A DNA stretch of 64,000 bases from Chromobacterium phragmitis (GCF_003325475.1 NZ_CP029495.1:62001-126000), one strand, 5' to 3'; positions 28,737 to 38,002 are shown, counted from the stretch's first letter. A program made the numbers and translations. Notes: generated by a model from the letters alone, not told the origin.

Positions 28737-30638
28737 ATGAGCATGGAAGGCCAAAAACGCTGGGCGCGCGATTACGTGTTCGACATCTTGAGCCAACTGG
28801 GCATACACCGGATTTTCGGCGTGCCCGGCACCAACGAGATTCCCATCATCGACGGCACCTCCTATCCGGAAAACGGCGTGGAGTACATCGAATGCCTGCA
28901 CGAGAACATCGCCATCGGCGCGGCGATGGGCTCCGCGCGCATGACCGGCAAGCCCGGCGTGCTGGTGGTCCACGTCACCCCAGGCATCGCCCACGCTATC
29001 GGCAATCTGTTCAACGCCTGGCGCTCGCAAGCGCCGCTGGTCATCCTGTGCTGCCAGCAGCAGAACGAACTGGTCACCCAGGAGCCGCTGCTGGCGTCCA
29101 ATCTGGTGGACCTGGCCCGCCAATACACCAAGTGGGCGCACGAGGTGCGCACCGAGCAGGAATTCCCGATGGTGCTGCAACGCGCCTTCAAAGAAGCGAT
29201 GGCGCCGCCCAACGGTCCGGTCTTCGTCGCCATCCCGTGGGAATTCACCATGCGCCGCATCGGCGACGACGACCGCATCAAGGGCGTCACGCGGATTTCG
29301 CCGCATTTCACCGCCGACCGCCAGGCCATAGCGCAAGCCGCCCAACTGCTGCGCGAAGCCAAGAACCCCATCATCGTCGCCGGCGACGCCGCCGGCTACG
29401 CCCAAGCCTGGCCGGAACTTCAACAGATGGCTGAGCTGCTTGGCGCCCCGGTGCTGCAGCAAACCTTCAGCAGCCTGGCCAACTTCCCCAACAACGACTA
29501 CCACTGGCAGGGCGAACTGCCAGGCAGCCAGTCCGGCGTGCAGCAAGTCTTCGCCGGCCATGACGTCGCCTTTCTTTGCGGCTTCAGCAACCAGGCCCAG
29601 ATCACGGTCTACAAGTACAGCGACGGTCCGCTGATCCCGCCCGACGTCACTCAGGTCTACCTCAGCAATCATACCTGGGACATCGGCAAGAACTACTACG
29701 GCGAGGCCGCCCTGTTCGGCGACCTGAAGGCCACGCTGCCGCTGATCAATCAATTGATAGGCAATCAGCCCTCCGCCGAAGCCGCCGCGCGCAACGCCAA
29801 GCTGAAAGAGCTGGCCGTCCAGCGCAAGGCCGCCTGGGACGTCTACTTGCGCGACGCGATGCACCAGAACGAAATCTGGGCGGTGGTGATCGCCGACGCG
29901 CTGCGCAAGGAAATCGGCGAGCGCCAGTTGGAAAAACAGTTCGTCTACGTACACGAAGCGGTGTCCGATCCCGCACCCTTCCAATACCTGCTGCCCTTCA
30001 CCGATGAAGCGGCGCAACCGATCAGCTACTACTGCGTCGGCGGCGGCTCGCTGGGCTGGTCGATGCCGGCCACGCTGGGCATCAAGCTGGAGCAGGACGG
30101 CCATCAGGGCATAGACACCCGCTTCGTCGTCGCCGCCACCGGCGACGGCTCCTCGCTGTTCTATCCGCAAACCTGGTGGACCGCGCAGCATCGCAAGCTG
30201 GGCGTGCTCTACATCATCACAAACAACCACGAGTACCACACCCTGCAAATGGGTCTACAGCAAGTGGAGCAGATCTACGGCGAAGCGCCTGGCTATGAAT
30301 GGACCGCGCACACTCAGGACCCGGAATACCTGCGCATCCACCGGCCCAAACCGGATTTCGTCACCCTGGCCAAAGCTTTCGGCGGCATGGAAGGCGAAAT
30401 CGTACGCCATCCGGAAGACGTGCGCGCGGCGGTGCGCCGCGGCATCGACCACGCGCTGAGCGGCCACGCCTATGTGCTGGACATGCATACCGTGGGCCTG
30501 GAACAGACGCCACCGACGCCGGAAGACGTCAACGCCCGCTATGAGCGGCAACCGCGGCTGGACTGCTTCCACTTCGGTCCGGAGCGAGGACTGCGCGGCG
30601 GCAACGAGCCGGCGGGCAATGTGCCGGTGATCTTCTAG
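28737..30638 (+). CDS. Thiamine diphosphate-dependent decarboxylase/ligase (acetolactate synthase-like)
   Basis: 633 residues with the three-domain layout of the ALS / benzoylformate decarboxylase family. The PYR domain has the catalytic Glu56 in CLHENIAIG; the PP domain has GDGSSLFYPQ...ITNN, the ThDP-Mg binding motif. The ribosome site AAGGGGGA is close to the start. It differs from biosynthetic IlvB/IlvI in its ends and long inserts, so I assign only the family. The next gene, 32 bases on, is a flavin amine oxidase. Together they could turn an amino acid into a 2-oxo acid and then an aldehyde or acyloin. The substrate is unknown. Confidence 0.8.
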   Translation: MSMEGQKRWARDYVFDILSQLGIHRIFGVPGTNEIPIIDGTSYPENGVEYIECLHENIAIGAAMGSARMTGKPGVLVVHVTPGIAHAIGNLFNAWRSQAPLVILCCQQQNELVTQEPLLASNLVDLARQYTKWAHEVRTEQEFPMVLQRAFKEAMAPPNGPVFVAIPWEFTMRRIGDDDRIKGVTRISPHFTADRQAIAQAAQLLREAKNPIIVAGDAAGYAQAWPELQQMAELLGAPVLQQTFSSLANFPNNDYHWQGELPGSQSGVQQVFAGHDVAFLCGFSNQAQITVYKYSDGPLIPPDVTQVYLSNHTWDIGKNYYGEAALFGDLKATLPLINQLIGNQPSAEAAARNAKLKELAVQRKAAWDVYLRDAMHQNEIWAVVIADALRKEIGERQLEKQFVYVHEAVSDPAPFQYLLPFTDEAAQPISYYCVGGGSLGWSMPATLGIKLEQDGHQGIDTRFVVAATGDGSSLFYPQTWWTAQHRKLGVLYIITNNHEYHTLQMGLQQVEQIYGEAPGYEWTAHTQDPEYLRIHRPKPDFVTLAKAFGGMEGEIVRHPEDVRAAVRRGIDHALSGHAYVLDMHTVGLEQTPPTPEDVNARYERQPRLDCFHFGPERGLRGGNEPAGNVPVIF

Positions 30639-30670
30639 GCATCCACCACCACTGAGGAGAAGACTGCATC

Positions 30671-32290
30671 ATGGCTGAAGAAAACTTCGACATCGCCATC
30701 GTCGGCGGCGGCGTATCCGGCGTGTATTGCGCCTGGAGGCTGAAGCAAACCCATCCCGGCAAGAAGATCGCCGTATTCGAGGCCAGCGACCATATCGGCG
30801 GTCGGCTGCTGTCGGTGCGGCCGCCGGATATCCCGGACATGGTGGCGGAGTTGGGCGGCATGCGCATCCTGCCCGCCGTGCAGCCCTTGATCACCCAATT
30901 GATCCATGAACTGAACAAGGCGCTGCCGGACGACGAGCAGATCACGCTCTACGACTTCCCCGTCGACGAGAACCAGAACATCGCCTTCCTGCGCGGCGTC
31001 TATTTGCGGCTGGCGGATTTCACCCAGAACCCGGAACTGGTGCCCTATCAGCTGAACTTCATCGACCAGGGCCAGAGCGCCGGGGCGGTGATCGTCAACG
31101 CGATCGAACAGATCGTCCCCGGCATCACCAATCCGGCACTCACCGAGGAGCAACGCCGCGAAATGGCGCAAAGCGCCGAGTTCGGCGGCGTGCCGCTGTA
31201 CAAGCAGGGGTTCTGGAACGTGCTGCTGCGCGTGCTTACCGGCGAAGCCTACCATTACGCGGAAGACGTCGGCGGCTACGACTCCACGCTGTGCAACTGG
31301 AACGCGGCCGACGCCATTCCCTGGTATCTGTCCGACTTCGGCGTCGACCCGGAATACAAGGGCTTCTGCAATGGCTTCCAGCAAGTGCCGCTGGCGCTGG
31401 CCCAGCTGTTCGAGCAACAAGGCGGCGACATCCGCCTGGCCTCCCACGTTTCCCAGATCACGCTGAAGGGCGACGGCTTCTCCTTCCAGGTCAACGGCAG
31501 CCCCGCCACTGCCCAAACGCTGATTCTGGCCATGCCGCGCCGCTCGCTGGAACTGCTCACGCCAGACAGCCCTGCGCTGCAAGACGCCAGGACGCAGAAA
31601 CTGATAACCTCCGTAACGGCGCGCCCGCTGTTCAAACTGTTCACCACCTATGATAGTCCCTGGTGGCGCAACACCGGCTGCACCGTCACAGGAACGGACG
31701 GAAAATCGTTCTATCTGCCGGTGGAGGCCGGCCGATCGGTGACCGACCTGCCGGTGCGGCAAACCTATTACTGGCCGAAAAGCGATGGCAAGCCAGCCAC
31801 CGAAGGCCACGCGATGCTGCTGGCCAGCTACGACGACGGCGACAATACCGGCTTTTGGGACGGCTTGCGGGCCAAGCGCCGTCAGCCGCGCCTTCCCGGC
31901 CGCCAGGTGGCGGAGCTGGACGATCCCTTCATCGGCCTCGACGACAATGTGATGCGCAACGAGCTGGACTGGCACCAGTATAAGGCGCCGCGCATGATGA
32001 CCGAGGAAGTGAGCCGCCAGTTGACCGTGATGCACAGCCTCAACTACACGCCGCGGGTACGCAACGCCGCCTTCCGCGACTGGGGCGACGATCCCTTCGG
32101 CGGCGGCTGGAACAGCTGGAACATCGGCCAAAAGAGCTGGGAGGTGAAGCACGCCATCGTCCAACCCAGCGATTTGCCCCTGTACATCTGCGGCGAGGCG
32201 TATTCCGACGCGCAGGGCTGGGTCGAGGGCGCGTTGCAAACCGCCGGCTACCTGCTGGAGAAACTGGGCGTCGCGCCCTTCCCGCGCTAA
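30671..32290 (+). CDS. FAD-dependent amine / L-amino acid oxidase
   Basis: 539 residues. The N-terminal FAD-binding fold starts IAIVGGGVSGVYCAWRL, followed by FEASDHIGGRLLS (GG-R motif). The C-terminal FAD motif is ICGEAYSDAQGWVEGALQTAG, typical of the flavin monoamine oxidase family (also L-amino acid oxidases). No signal peptide. Ribosome site GAGGAG about 12 nt upstream. It would oxidise an amine or amino acid to the imine or 2-oxo acid with H2O2 as by-product. Coupled to the ThDP enzyme upstream, probably one operon. Confidence 0.85.
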   Translation: MAEENFDIAIVGGGVSGVYCAWRLKQTHPGKKIAVFEASDHIGGRLLSVRPPDIPDMVAELGGMRILPAVQPLITQLIHELNKALPDDEQITLYDFPVDENQNIAFLRGVYLRLADFTQNPELVPYQLNFIDQGQSAGAVIVNAIEQIVPGITNPALTEEQRREMAQSAEFGGVPLYKQGFWNVLLRVLTGEAYHYAEDVGGYDSTLCNWNAADAIPWYLSDFGVDPEYKGFCNGFQQVPLALAQLFEQQGGDIRLASHVSQITLKGDGFSFQVNGSPATAQTLILAMPRRSLELLTPDSPALQDARTQKLITSVTARPLFKLFTTYDSPWWRNTGCTVTGTDGKSFYLPVEAGRSVTDLPVRQTYYWPKSDGKPATEGHAMLLASYDDGDNTGFWDGLRAKRRQPRLPGRQVAELDDPFIGLDDNVMRNELDWHQYKAPRMMTEEVSRQLTVMHSLNYTPRVRNAAFRDWGDDPFGGGWNSWNIGQKSWEVKHAIVQPSDLPLYICGEAYSDAQGWVEGALQTAGYLLEKLGVAPFPR

Positions 32291-32324
32291 GCCGCCTAGC
32301 GGGCGGAACATCAGGCTGTCCGGC

Positions 32325-32957
32325 TCACCGGGCAGCCTGTTGTGCCATCCGGTCTTGCTCCACCAGCCCCAATCGCGGCACCACCGCGCCCGCCCCCAAG
32401 GCCGTGCCCGGCGACAACACCGCGTTGGCGCCTACCCGCACATGATCGCCCAGCAGCGACCCCAGCTTTTCCACGCCGGGCATCATTGCCTTGCCGGCCA
32501 GATGCAACCGTATCGTCTTGTCGTCGCGCTCGTTCCAGTAATTGGCCAGAATCGAGCCCGCCTCCAAATTGACATCCGCGCCCAGCACCGAGTCCCCGAC
32601 GAAATTGAAATGGGCCAGCCGGCTATCCGGCCCGATGATGGCGGTCTTGACCTCGCAGCCCGGCCCCACCGTCGCGCCTGGACACAGGATCACGCCGCCG
32701 CGCAGATAGGCATGAGAAGCCACTTTGCAGCGCGGCCCTATCCATAGCGGCCCTTTCAGAATCACGCCCGGCTCGAGCGCCGCGCTGCGGTGAACCATGG
32801 CTTCGCCGTCGACGATCCAATCCTCCACGCTCGCCCCCGCCCTCTGCTCCGCAAGCAGCCCGCTCAAGGCGCCGAGCCATTGCCACGGTTCCAGGCTTCG
32901 ATCCAGCCAGGGCAAAGCCTCGGCGACTGAAAGCAGCAGGCGCTGAAATTCCGACAT
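32325..32957 (-). CDS. Left-handed beta-helix (hexapeptide repeat) protein, acyl/nucleotidyl-transferase-like
   Basis: 210 residues. From about residue 50 to the end the sequence shows hexapeptide repeats ([LIV]-G-x4), for example VILKGPLWIGPRCKVASHAYLRGG and VNLEAGSILANYWNERDDK (quoted in part). The GlmU C-terminal half has a similar run including a LANYWNE-like segment (ANYWNERDDKTI). Such proteins form trimers, mostly acyltransferases. No nucleotidyltransferase domain is present. Start at 32957 with AGGAA 6 nt upstream. The 3' end converges with the amine oxidase gene; a weak stem AGGCTG...CAGCCT (32313-32338) lies across the junction. The acceptor is unknown. Confidence 0.75.
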   Translation of the reverse strand: MSEFQRLLLSVAEALPWLDRSLEPWQWLGALSGLLAEQRAGASVEDWIVDGEAMVHRSAALEPGVILKGPLWIGPRCKVASHAYLRGGVILCPGATVGPGCEVKTAIIGPDSRLAHFNFVGDSVLGADVNLEAGSILANYWNERDDKTIRLHLAGKAMMPGVEKLGSLLGDHVRVGANAVLSPGTALGAGAVVPRLGLVEQDRMAQQAAR

Positions 32958-33019
32958 GTTCTTTCCTAACGGCAAAATCGATGTTTTAACGCGCGGCCGC
33001 CGCCGCAGGCAAGCAAAGA

Positions 33020-33052
33020 AAAACTGCCGTCCCTCGCGGGTACGGCAGTTTT
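33020..33052 (-). terminator. Intrinsic terminator after the porin gene
   Basis: An 11-bp stem AAACTGCCGT- / ACGGCAGTTT-type with a loop near CCCTCGCGGGT. On the minus strand TTTTTCTTTG follows; on the plus strand TTTTCT. Confidence 0.85.
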
Positions 33053-33105
33053 CTGTCCGCGCCGATGTCAGCCCACCGGCGCGTCTTCTGCAACCGTTTC
33101 CGGTA

Positions 33106-34185
33106 TTAGAAGGTGTGAACCATGTTCAGGCCCACGCCGCGCAGCTTGCTGCCATTGCTGGAAGCGTCGCTGCCATTGTTGAAGATGGCTTGATCCGCCT
33201 TCACTTCGCCGTATTGCAGGCCAACGGTGGTTCGCTTGGACATTTGATAGTCCACGCCGACCAGGAACTGCTTGTAGCCGGTGTTGTCTTGGCGCACGCC
33301 ATTCATTTCATAGTCCTTGGCTTGCGCGTAGCTGATCTTCGGCGTGAAGGCGCCCAGCGTGTAGGCGGCGGTCAGCGCGTATTCCTGCGACTTGTACTTG
33401 TTGCCGTCCAGAGCCGGAGCGTTGTTGCCCTTCAGGAAGCTCAGCGGGGTGATGGAGCTGTCGCCGCGATCATTGCGGTAGCCGAAGGCGACCAGCAAGT
33501 TGTTGGCGTTATAGCCCGTTTCCAGACGGTGGCTATCGTTGGACTTGGAAGTGCCAACGCCAGCGATCGTCACCGGAGTTTGATGGATGTATTGGTACTT
33601 GCCGAAGAAACCGCTGTTTTCGTAGGACAGGCCCAGGTTATAGGTTTCGCGCTGGGTGGTAGCCGAATCCTTGTCAAACGCGTTGGCCTTGTCTTCCTTG
33701 GTGCCATACAGGAAAGCGGCTTGGAAGCCGTTGTAGTTGGCAGTGTCGAACCGAACCGCGTTCTTCACGCGCACATCGTCGCGAGCGAAGGCGTCCAGTT
33801 GCAACGCGCTGCTGGAGCTTTCCCACGGATTCACGACGCTCATGCTGTCGTCGCTGAAGGTGGAGAGGTTGCCCAGGCGCACCTTGCCGAAGCCGGTATC
33901 CAGACCGACGAAGGATTCGCGGCTGGCGAAGCTGCCGTAACCCTGACGGTTGGAACCGTCGATGTCGAATCCGCTTTCAACCTGCCAGATGGCCTTCAGG
34001 CCATTGCCCAGGTCTTCGCTGCCTTTGAAGCCGATGCGGGAACCCATATCGTCGACATTGGTTTGGTTAACGCCGCCGGCGTGAACATTTTCCATACCGG
34101 CTTTGATTTGGCCGTAGATGGTGACGTCAGCGAATGCGGCTGCCGGCAGAGTGGCAACCGCCAGGGCGATCAGAGTCTTTTTCAT
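33106..34185 (-). CDS. Outer-membrane porin, Gram-negative (betaproteobacterial GBP type)
   Basis: 359 residues. Signal peptide MKKTLIALAVATLPAAAFA, then DVTIYGQIKAGMENV, the standard first strand of 16-strand porins. The segment SRIGFKGSEDLGNGLKAIWQVE and the C-terminal Phe (GLNMVHTF), required for BamA recognition, are intact. It forms a general diffusion channel, trimeric in the family. Start at the ATG at 34185 with AAGGA 9 nt upstream. The OmpR/EnvZ-like pair and a candidate small RNA lie upstream, so osmotic or envelope regulation is likely (inference). Confidence 0.95.
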   Translation of the reverse strand: MKKTLIALAVATLPAAAFADVTIYGQIKAGMENVHAGGVNQTNVDDMGSRIGFKGSEDLGNGLKAIWQVESGFDIDGSNRQGYGSFASRESFVGLDTGFGKVRLGNLSTFSDDSMSVVNPWESSSSALQLDAFARDDVRVKNAVRFDTANYNGFQAAFLYGTKEDKANAFDKDSATTQRETYNLGLSYENSGFFGKYQYIHQTPVTIAGVGTSKSNDSHRLETGYNANNLLVAFGYRNDRGDSSITPLSFLKGNNAPALDGNKYKSQEYALTAAYTLGAFTPKISYAQAKDYEMNGVRQDNTGYKQFLVGVDYQMSKRTTVGLQYGEVKADQAIFNNGSDASSNGSKLRGVGLNMVHTF

Positions 34186-34415
34186 GGTGAACAATCCTTG
34201 TGGCTTGTCTTAGAAAGCGATTGAATACTAATTGCACACCGCATCATACGCAAGTGAACACTACGGTTTTTTGTTGTAAAAACACATCAAAATTGCAGAA
34301 ATACAACAGCTACTATCAACCACGAAATGGGTCAAAAAAATTCAAGTTTTTGTGTGTTTTTGTTGCTTAACGAACATTAACAAAGATATTAAGGGCGAAA
34401 TACTAAAATAATTCG
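34186..34415 (-). promoter_or_regulatory. AT-rich promoter region of the porin gene
   Basis: 230 bases, AT-rich, with runs of T and an inverted pair GTTGT...ACAAC spanning 34273-34307. Several -35/-10 combinations fit (for example TTGCGT-17-TAGTAT on the minus strand), so no one start is chosen. OmpR-type sites are AT-rich and direct-repeated; this is a plausible target but not shown. Confidence 0.4.
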
Positions 34416-34505
34416 AAAAAAAAGGCCCACAGCAGTGGGCCTAGATAAGGATAGACTTGACTTGAGCCTGCTCGAGCATAGCAATTCAGGGATCAACCAG
34501 ACTCA
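34416..34505 (-). ncRNA. Candidate small RNA between the EnvZ-like gene and the porin
   Basis: A promoter at 34512-34540 and a textbook terminator at 34416-34442 (AGGCCCAC-AGCA-GTGGGCCT with eight U on the minus strand) frame about 90 nt with no reading frame. The transcript would begin around ATTGAGTCTGG and contain the palindrome TGCTCGAGCA. Alternatively, the terminator simply ends the two-component operon, 290 bases upstream. No known sRNA family was recognised. Confidence 0.45.
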
Positions 34506-34511
34506 ATTTAG

Positions 34512-34540
34512 AGTGTATTTGCTTTCGATATTAAGGTCAA
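34512..34540 (-). promoter_or_regulatory. Candidate promoter of the small RNA
   Basis: Minus strand: TTGACC (34540-34535), exactly 17 bp, TACACT (34517-34512). A second perfect TTGACA lies 25 bases further upstream but has no fitting -10. Region 34541-34731 between this promoter and the kinase gene shows nothing else. Confidence 0.45.
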
Positions 34541-34731
34541 TTAACCGTTTGACTAGGATTGTCAAGGATTGTTAAGACTGCCAAGGCCGCCTCGCGCTCG
34601 CCCACACGGCTGCAATGAATGAATGGAAGAGAACAAGAGTCCGGCAATCCGCAAGGAATGGCGGCTTGCCAGCCGCCAAACCATGGACAGCGCACGGCAA
34701 CGAAGCGCCAGGAGCCGCGAAACAGCCGCCT

Positions 34732-36180
34732 TCAGCCGCCATCCCGCTGCGCGGGGAAATGCAGCTCGGCGCACAAGCCGCCGAGAGGGTGGTTGATCAA
34801 CAGGATTTCGCCATGATGCTCGCGGGCGATTGCCCTGGCGATGGCCAGTCCAAGCCCACTGCCGCCGGTATGCTTGGCGCGGGAGTGCTCCAGCCTGACA
34901 TAGGGCTCGAACACCCTCTCCAGATCGGCCTCGGCGATGCCGGGCCCGTGGTCCCGCACCATGATTTCCACCTGCCCCGCTCGTTCGCGCAACACCACCT
35001 CCACCGCGCCGTCGCCGCCATAGCGGCGCGCGTTTTCCAGCAGATTGGAGATGCAGCGCCGCAATGCCTGCGGCCTGGCGTACAACGGCTTCACCAGCTC
35101 GGCCTGAAGCCTCACCTCGGCGCCCAGCGCCTCCACGTCCTCGATCACGCCGTCGAGCAGAGCGCCCACATTGAGCAGCACGGCATTCTCATTGCCCTGC
35201 CCCAGACGCAGATAGGCCAACGTGTCGCCGATCAACTGATCCATTTCCGCCAGATCGCGCTCGATCGCCTGCCGCGCGCCGCATTCTTCCATCTGCTCCA
35301 GCCGCAGCCGGACGCGGGTGATGGGCAAGCGCAGATCATGCGACACCCCGGCCAGCATCTGGCTTCGGGTCTGCAGATAACGTTGCAACTCTTGCTGCAT
35401 GCGGTTGAACGCGCGGGTGGCGTTGACCACTTCCAGGGTGCCGGTTTCCGGCAGCGGCGGTTGGTTCAAGTCGGCGGCCAGCCCGGAGGCCGCCTTGGAA
35501 AACAGCGCCAGCGGCCGCGTCAGCCGCCGCACCGCCCAAGCGGACGCCGCGGCGACCACCAGCGCCACCAACAGCAGCCAGGCGATCACCCGCCATGGCG
35601 TTTCCGCCGCGCTGGACACCTGGCCAATGCGGAAAGTGGCCACCATGCCGTCGCCCAACTGCGCCTGCACCGTCGCCATCTGGATTTTGAACTCCGGGCC
35701 GCCCTCGCCCAGCTTGTTGGGGAAAGCCTGCACCCAGAACTGTTTGCCCGGCGTGAACACATGCTGCCCCGGAGCGACGAAAGGCCGCAACAAGTCCTCC
35801 GCCGCGTCGGGCGAATCATCGCGGAATGACAGCACCTGCAGCCGGAACGGGCTGCTGAGATCGGACAAGATCAGCTGGCTGAGCTTGCCGGCTTCCGGCA
35901 GATCGATCTTGCCGCCTGCCAGCCACGGGTGATCCAGCGACACCTGGGCGCTGGGAGACGACAGCGCGCTGGCCAGCTTGGGCCGGTTGGCCGCTGCCGT
36001 CTCGTCCAGCAAATTGATCATGTCGGCCAAATGCTGGGCCACGTATTCGGCGCGCAAGGTGCGGCTGAGCCTCTCGCGATCGGTCAGCACCAAGGCGATG
36101 CCGATCACGTTGGCTAGCAGCACGCTGGTCAGCAGCGTCAACAGCAACTGGCCGTACAGCGTGCGCGGCAAGCGCCTCAT
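34732..36180 (-). CDS. Sensor histidine kinase, EnvZ-like
   Basis: 482 residues. Two membrane helices at about 10-33 and 195-217 enclose a periplasmic sensor of about 160 residues. A HAMP linker follows. The phosphorylated His281 lies in AGVSHDLRLPITRVRL; the N box is NLLENARRYG; G boxes are DHGPGIAEADLERVFEP and GGSGLGLAIARAI. It would phosphorylate the OmpR-like regulator whose stop overlaps this start (ATGA at 36180-36177). The signal it senses is unknown. A start seven codons earlier (36201) is possible but less likely because of the overlap. Confidence 0.92.
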   Translation of the reverse strand: MRRLPRTLYGQLLLTLLTSVLLANVIGIALVLTDRERLSRTLRAEYVAQHLADMINLLDETAAANRPKLASALSSPSAQVSLDHPWLAGGKIDLPEAGKLSQLILSDLSSPFRLQVLSFRDDSPDAAEDLLRPFVAPGQHVFTPGKQFWVQAFPNKLGEGGPEFKIQMATVQAQLGDGMVATFRIGQVSSAAETPWRVIAWLLLVALVVAAASAWAVRRLTRPLALFSKAASGLAADLNQPPLPETGTLEVVNATRAFNRMQQELQRYLQTRSQMLAGVSHDLRLPITRVRLRLEQMEECGARQAIERDLAEMDQLIGDTLAYLRLGQGNENAVLLNVGALLDGVIEDVEALGAEVRLQAELVKPLYARPQALRRCISNLLENARRYGGDGAVEVVLRERAGQVEIMVRDHGPGIAEADLERVFEPYVRLEHSRAKHTGGSGLGLAIARAIAREHHGEILLINHPLGGLCAELHFPAQRDGG

Positions 36181-36890
36181 CGCACCGACACCACCTCGCA
36201 AGCCAGCATGTAGCCGCCGCTGCGTATGGTCTTGATCAGCAACGGCTCGCGGGCGTCATCGCCCAGCCGACGGCGCAGGCGGCCGATCATCACGTCGACA
36301 GTGCGGTCGAACGGGCCGGCTTCCTTGCCGTTCATCGCCTCCATCAGTTGGTCGCGCGACATCACCCGCTGCGGGTTTTCCGCCAGCGCCTGCATCAGCT
36401 TGAATTCGCCGCCGGACAGCGGCGTCACCACGCCGCCGCCATCGACCAGATGCTGGGCGCCCAGCTCCAGCCGCCAGTCGCCGAACTGCAGCGCGCGCAG
36501 CGCGCTGTTGTTGCGGCGCTCCTCGACCCGGCGCAGGATGCTGCGCACGCGCGCCAGCAGCTCGCGCGGGTTGAACGGTTTGGGCAGGTAGTCGTCGGCG
36601 CCCATTTCCAGGCCGATGATGCGGTCCAGTTCGTCGCCGCGCGCCGTCAGCATCAGAATGGGCATATTGGAGCGCGAGCGCAAATCGCGGCATAGCGTCA
36701 GGCCGTCCTCGCCCGGCAGCATCAAGTCCAGAATCAGGATGTCGAAGGACTGCTCGGCCAGAATGCGGTTCATCGACTCGCCATCCCCCACCGCGGCCAC
36801 GATCATGTCTTGGCGGCTCAGGTAATCGCTAAGCAGATCGCGCAGATCCGGATCGTCATCGACGATAAGCACACGGGAAGCTTGAGACAT
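36177..36890 (-). CDS. ompR: Two-component response regulator, OmpR family
   Basis: 237 residues, close to E. coli OmpR. The receiver has the acidic pocket DDD (11-13), phosphorylated Asp55 in LILDLMLPGEDG, Thr in MLTARGDE and Lys in YLPKPFNPRELLARV. The C-terminal winged-helix begins around residue 135 and ends KTIRSGGYML. It controls genes by DNA binding after phosphorylation by the overlapping kinase. A porin gene lies downstream of the pair, as would suit OmpR, though E. coli has a different order. The symbol is given by similarity; RisA is another name used in betaproteobacteria. Confidence 0.85.
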   Translation of the reverse strand: MSQASRVLIVDDDPDLRDLLSDYLSRQDMIVAAVGDGESMNRILAEQSFDILILDLMLPGEDGLTLCRDLRSRSNMPILMLTARGDELDRIIGLEMGADDYLPKPFNPRELLARVRSILRRVEERRNNSALRALQFGDWRLELGAQHLVDGGGVVTPLSGGEFKLMQALAENPQRVMSRDQLMEAMNGKEAGPFDRTVDVMIGRLRRRLGDDAREPLLIKTIRSGGYMLACEVVSVR

Positions 36891-36950
36891 CTGCAGTTCC
36901 TAAGGTATCGGGAGTTGTTCACGAAGGTGTCGTCTGCTAGCGCGACAACG

Positions 36951-36979
36951 ACGCGGGCGCCATGGTCAGGCGCCCGCGT
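36951..36979. terminator. Strong hairpin between ompR-like gene and terC-like gene
   Basis: An 11-bp stem ACGCGGGCGCC / GGCGCCCGCGT with a 7-nt loop. A T-run follows on the plus strand (TTTTC). On the minus strand, the direction of the flanking genes, none follows, so it may end the TerC transcript only weakly. Confidence 0.5.
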
Positions 36980-37003
36980 TTTCAGCTTTGAGTGAACAGA
37001 TCG

Positions 37004-38002
37004 TCAATTGGTTCCATCAACTGGAACCGAACGCGTCCGATACAGCGAGTAGACGATGCCGCCGGCCAACAGCGAAACCGTCGCCAGCAGCGACCAGGCG
37101 GTAGGCAGCTTGAACGCCACCAGGCCCGCGTCGTGCAGGTAGACCAGCCCCACTTTGACGCCGATCAGCACCAGCACCAGGGCCAGCGCGTACTTCAAAT
37201 AATGGAAGCGATGCACCATCGCCGCCAGCGCGAAATACAGCGCGCGCAAACCCAAAATGGCGAAGATGTTGGAGGTGTAGACCAGGAACGGATCCTGCGT
37301 CACCGCGAAGATCGCCGGGATGCTGTCCACCGCGAACACCAGATCAGCCGCCTCCACCAGGATCAAGGTCAGCAGCAGCGGCGTCGCCCACCAGCCCTTG
37401 GCCAGTCCATGTTTTTCGCCTCGCACCAGGAAGGCGTTGCCATGCAGCGCCGGCGTCAGCTTCATGCGGCGGCGCAGCCATTGGTAAAACTTCTGTTCGA
37501 CCAGCGGCTTGCCCTCCTCGTCCCCAGCAAACAGCATCTTCAGTCCCGCCCACAGCAGGAAGGCGCCGAACGCCAGCAATACCCACTGGAACTCGGCCAC
37601 CAGCGCGGCCCCGGCCCCTATCATCAGCGCCCGCATCGCGATGGCGCCCAGAATGCCCCAGAACAGCACCCGGTGCTGGTAAGCGCGCGGAATGGCCATG
37701 CTGCCGAAAATCAGCGAGATCACGAACACATTGTCCAGCGACAGCGACTTCTCCAGCAGATAGCCGGTCAGGTACTGCACCCCGGCGTCCGCGCCGCGAT
37801 ACCACCATACCCAGCCGCCGAAGGCGAGGCCTATGCCGATATACATCGCCGACAGCTTCAGGCTGTCGCGCACGCCGATTTCGCGGCCGCCCTTCTGCAA
37901 GATGCCCAAGTCGAAAGCCAGCAACGCCAGCACGCCGCTCATGAACATCAGCCAGACCCACAGCGGATAACCCAGCGCCGGGGCGGAAAAAAACTCAATC
38001 AA
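37004..38002 (-). CDS. TerC family membrane protein, Alx-like
   Basis: 332 residues with about nine hydrophobic helices. The family signature acidic residues within membrane helices are present: FDLGILQKGGREI near the N-terminus, KSLSLDNVFVI, and VEAADLVFAVDSIPAIFAVT. TerC/Alx proteins are linked to manganese export, pH response and tellurite resistance. The upstream gap is only 53 bases after htpX, too short for the yybP-ykoY Mn2+ riboswitch that often precedes alx, so it is probably co-transcribed with htpX. The transported substrate here is inference. Confidence 0.88.
   Translation of the reverse strand: MIEFFSAPALGYPLWVWLMFMSGVLALLAFDLGILQKGGREIGVRDSLKLSAMYIGIGLAFGGWVWWYRGADAGVQYLTGYLLEKSLSLDNVFVISLIFGSMAIPRAYQHRVLFWGILGAIAMRALMIGAGAALVAEFQWVLLAFGAFLLWAGLKMLFAGDEEGKPLVEQKFYQWLRRRMKLTPALHGNAFLVRGEKHGLAKGWWATPLLLTLILVEAADLVFAVDSIPAIFAVTQDPFLVYTSNIFAILGLRALYFALAAMVHRFHYLKYALALVLVLIGVKVGLVYLHDAGLVAFKLPTAWSLLATVSLLAGGIVYSLYRTRSVPVDGTN

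Noticed and set aside
36951..36979. Hairpin with T-run taken as proof of a plus-strand gene
   Set aside because: No plus-strand frame with coding character precedes it; it is kept only as a hairpin of uncertain use.
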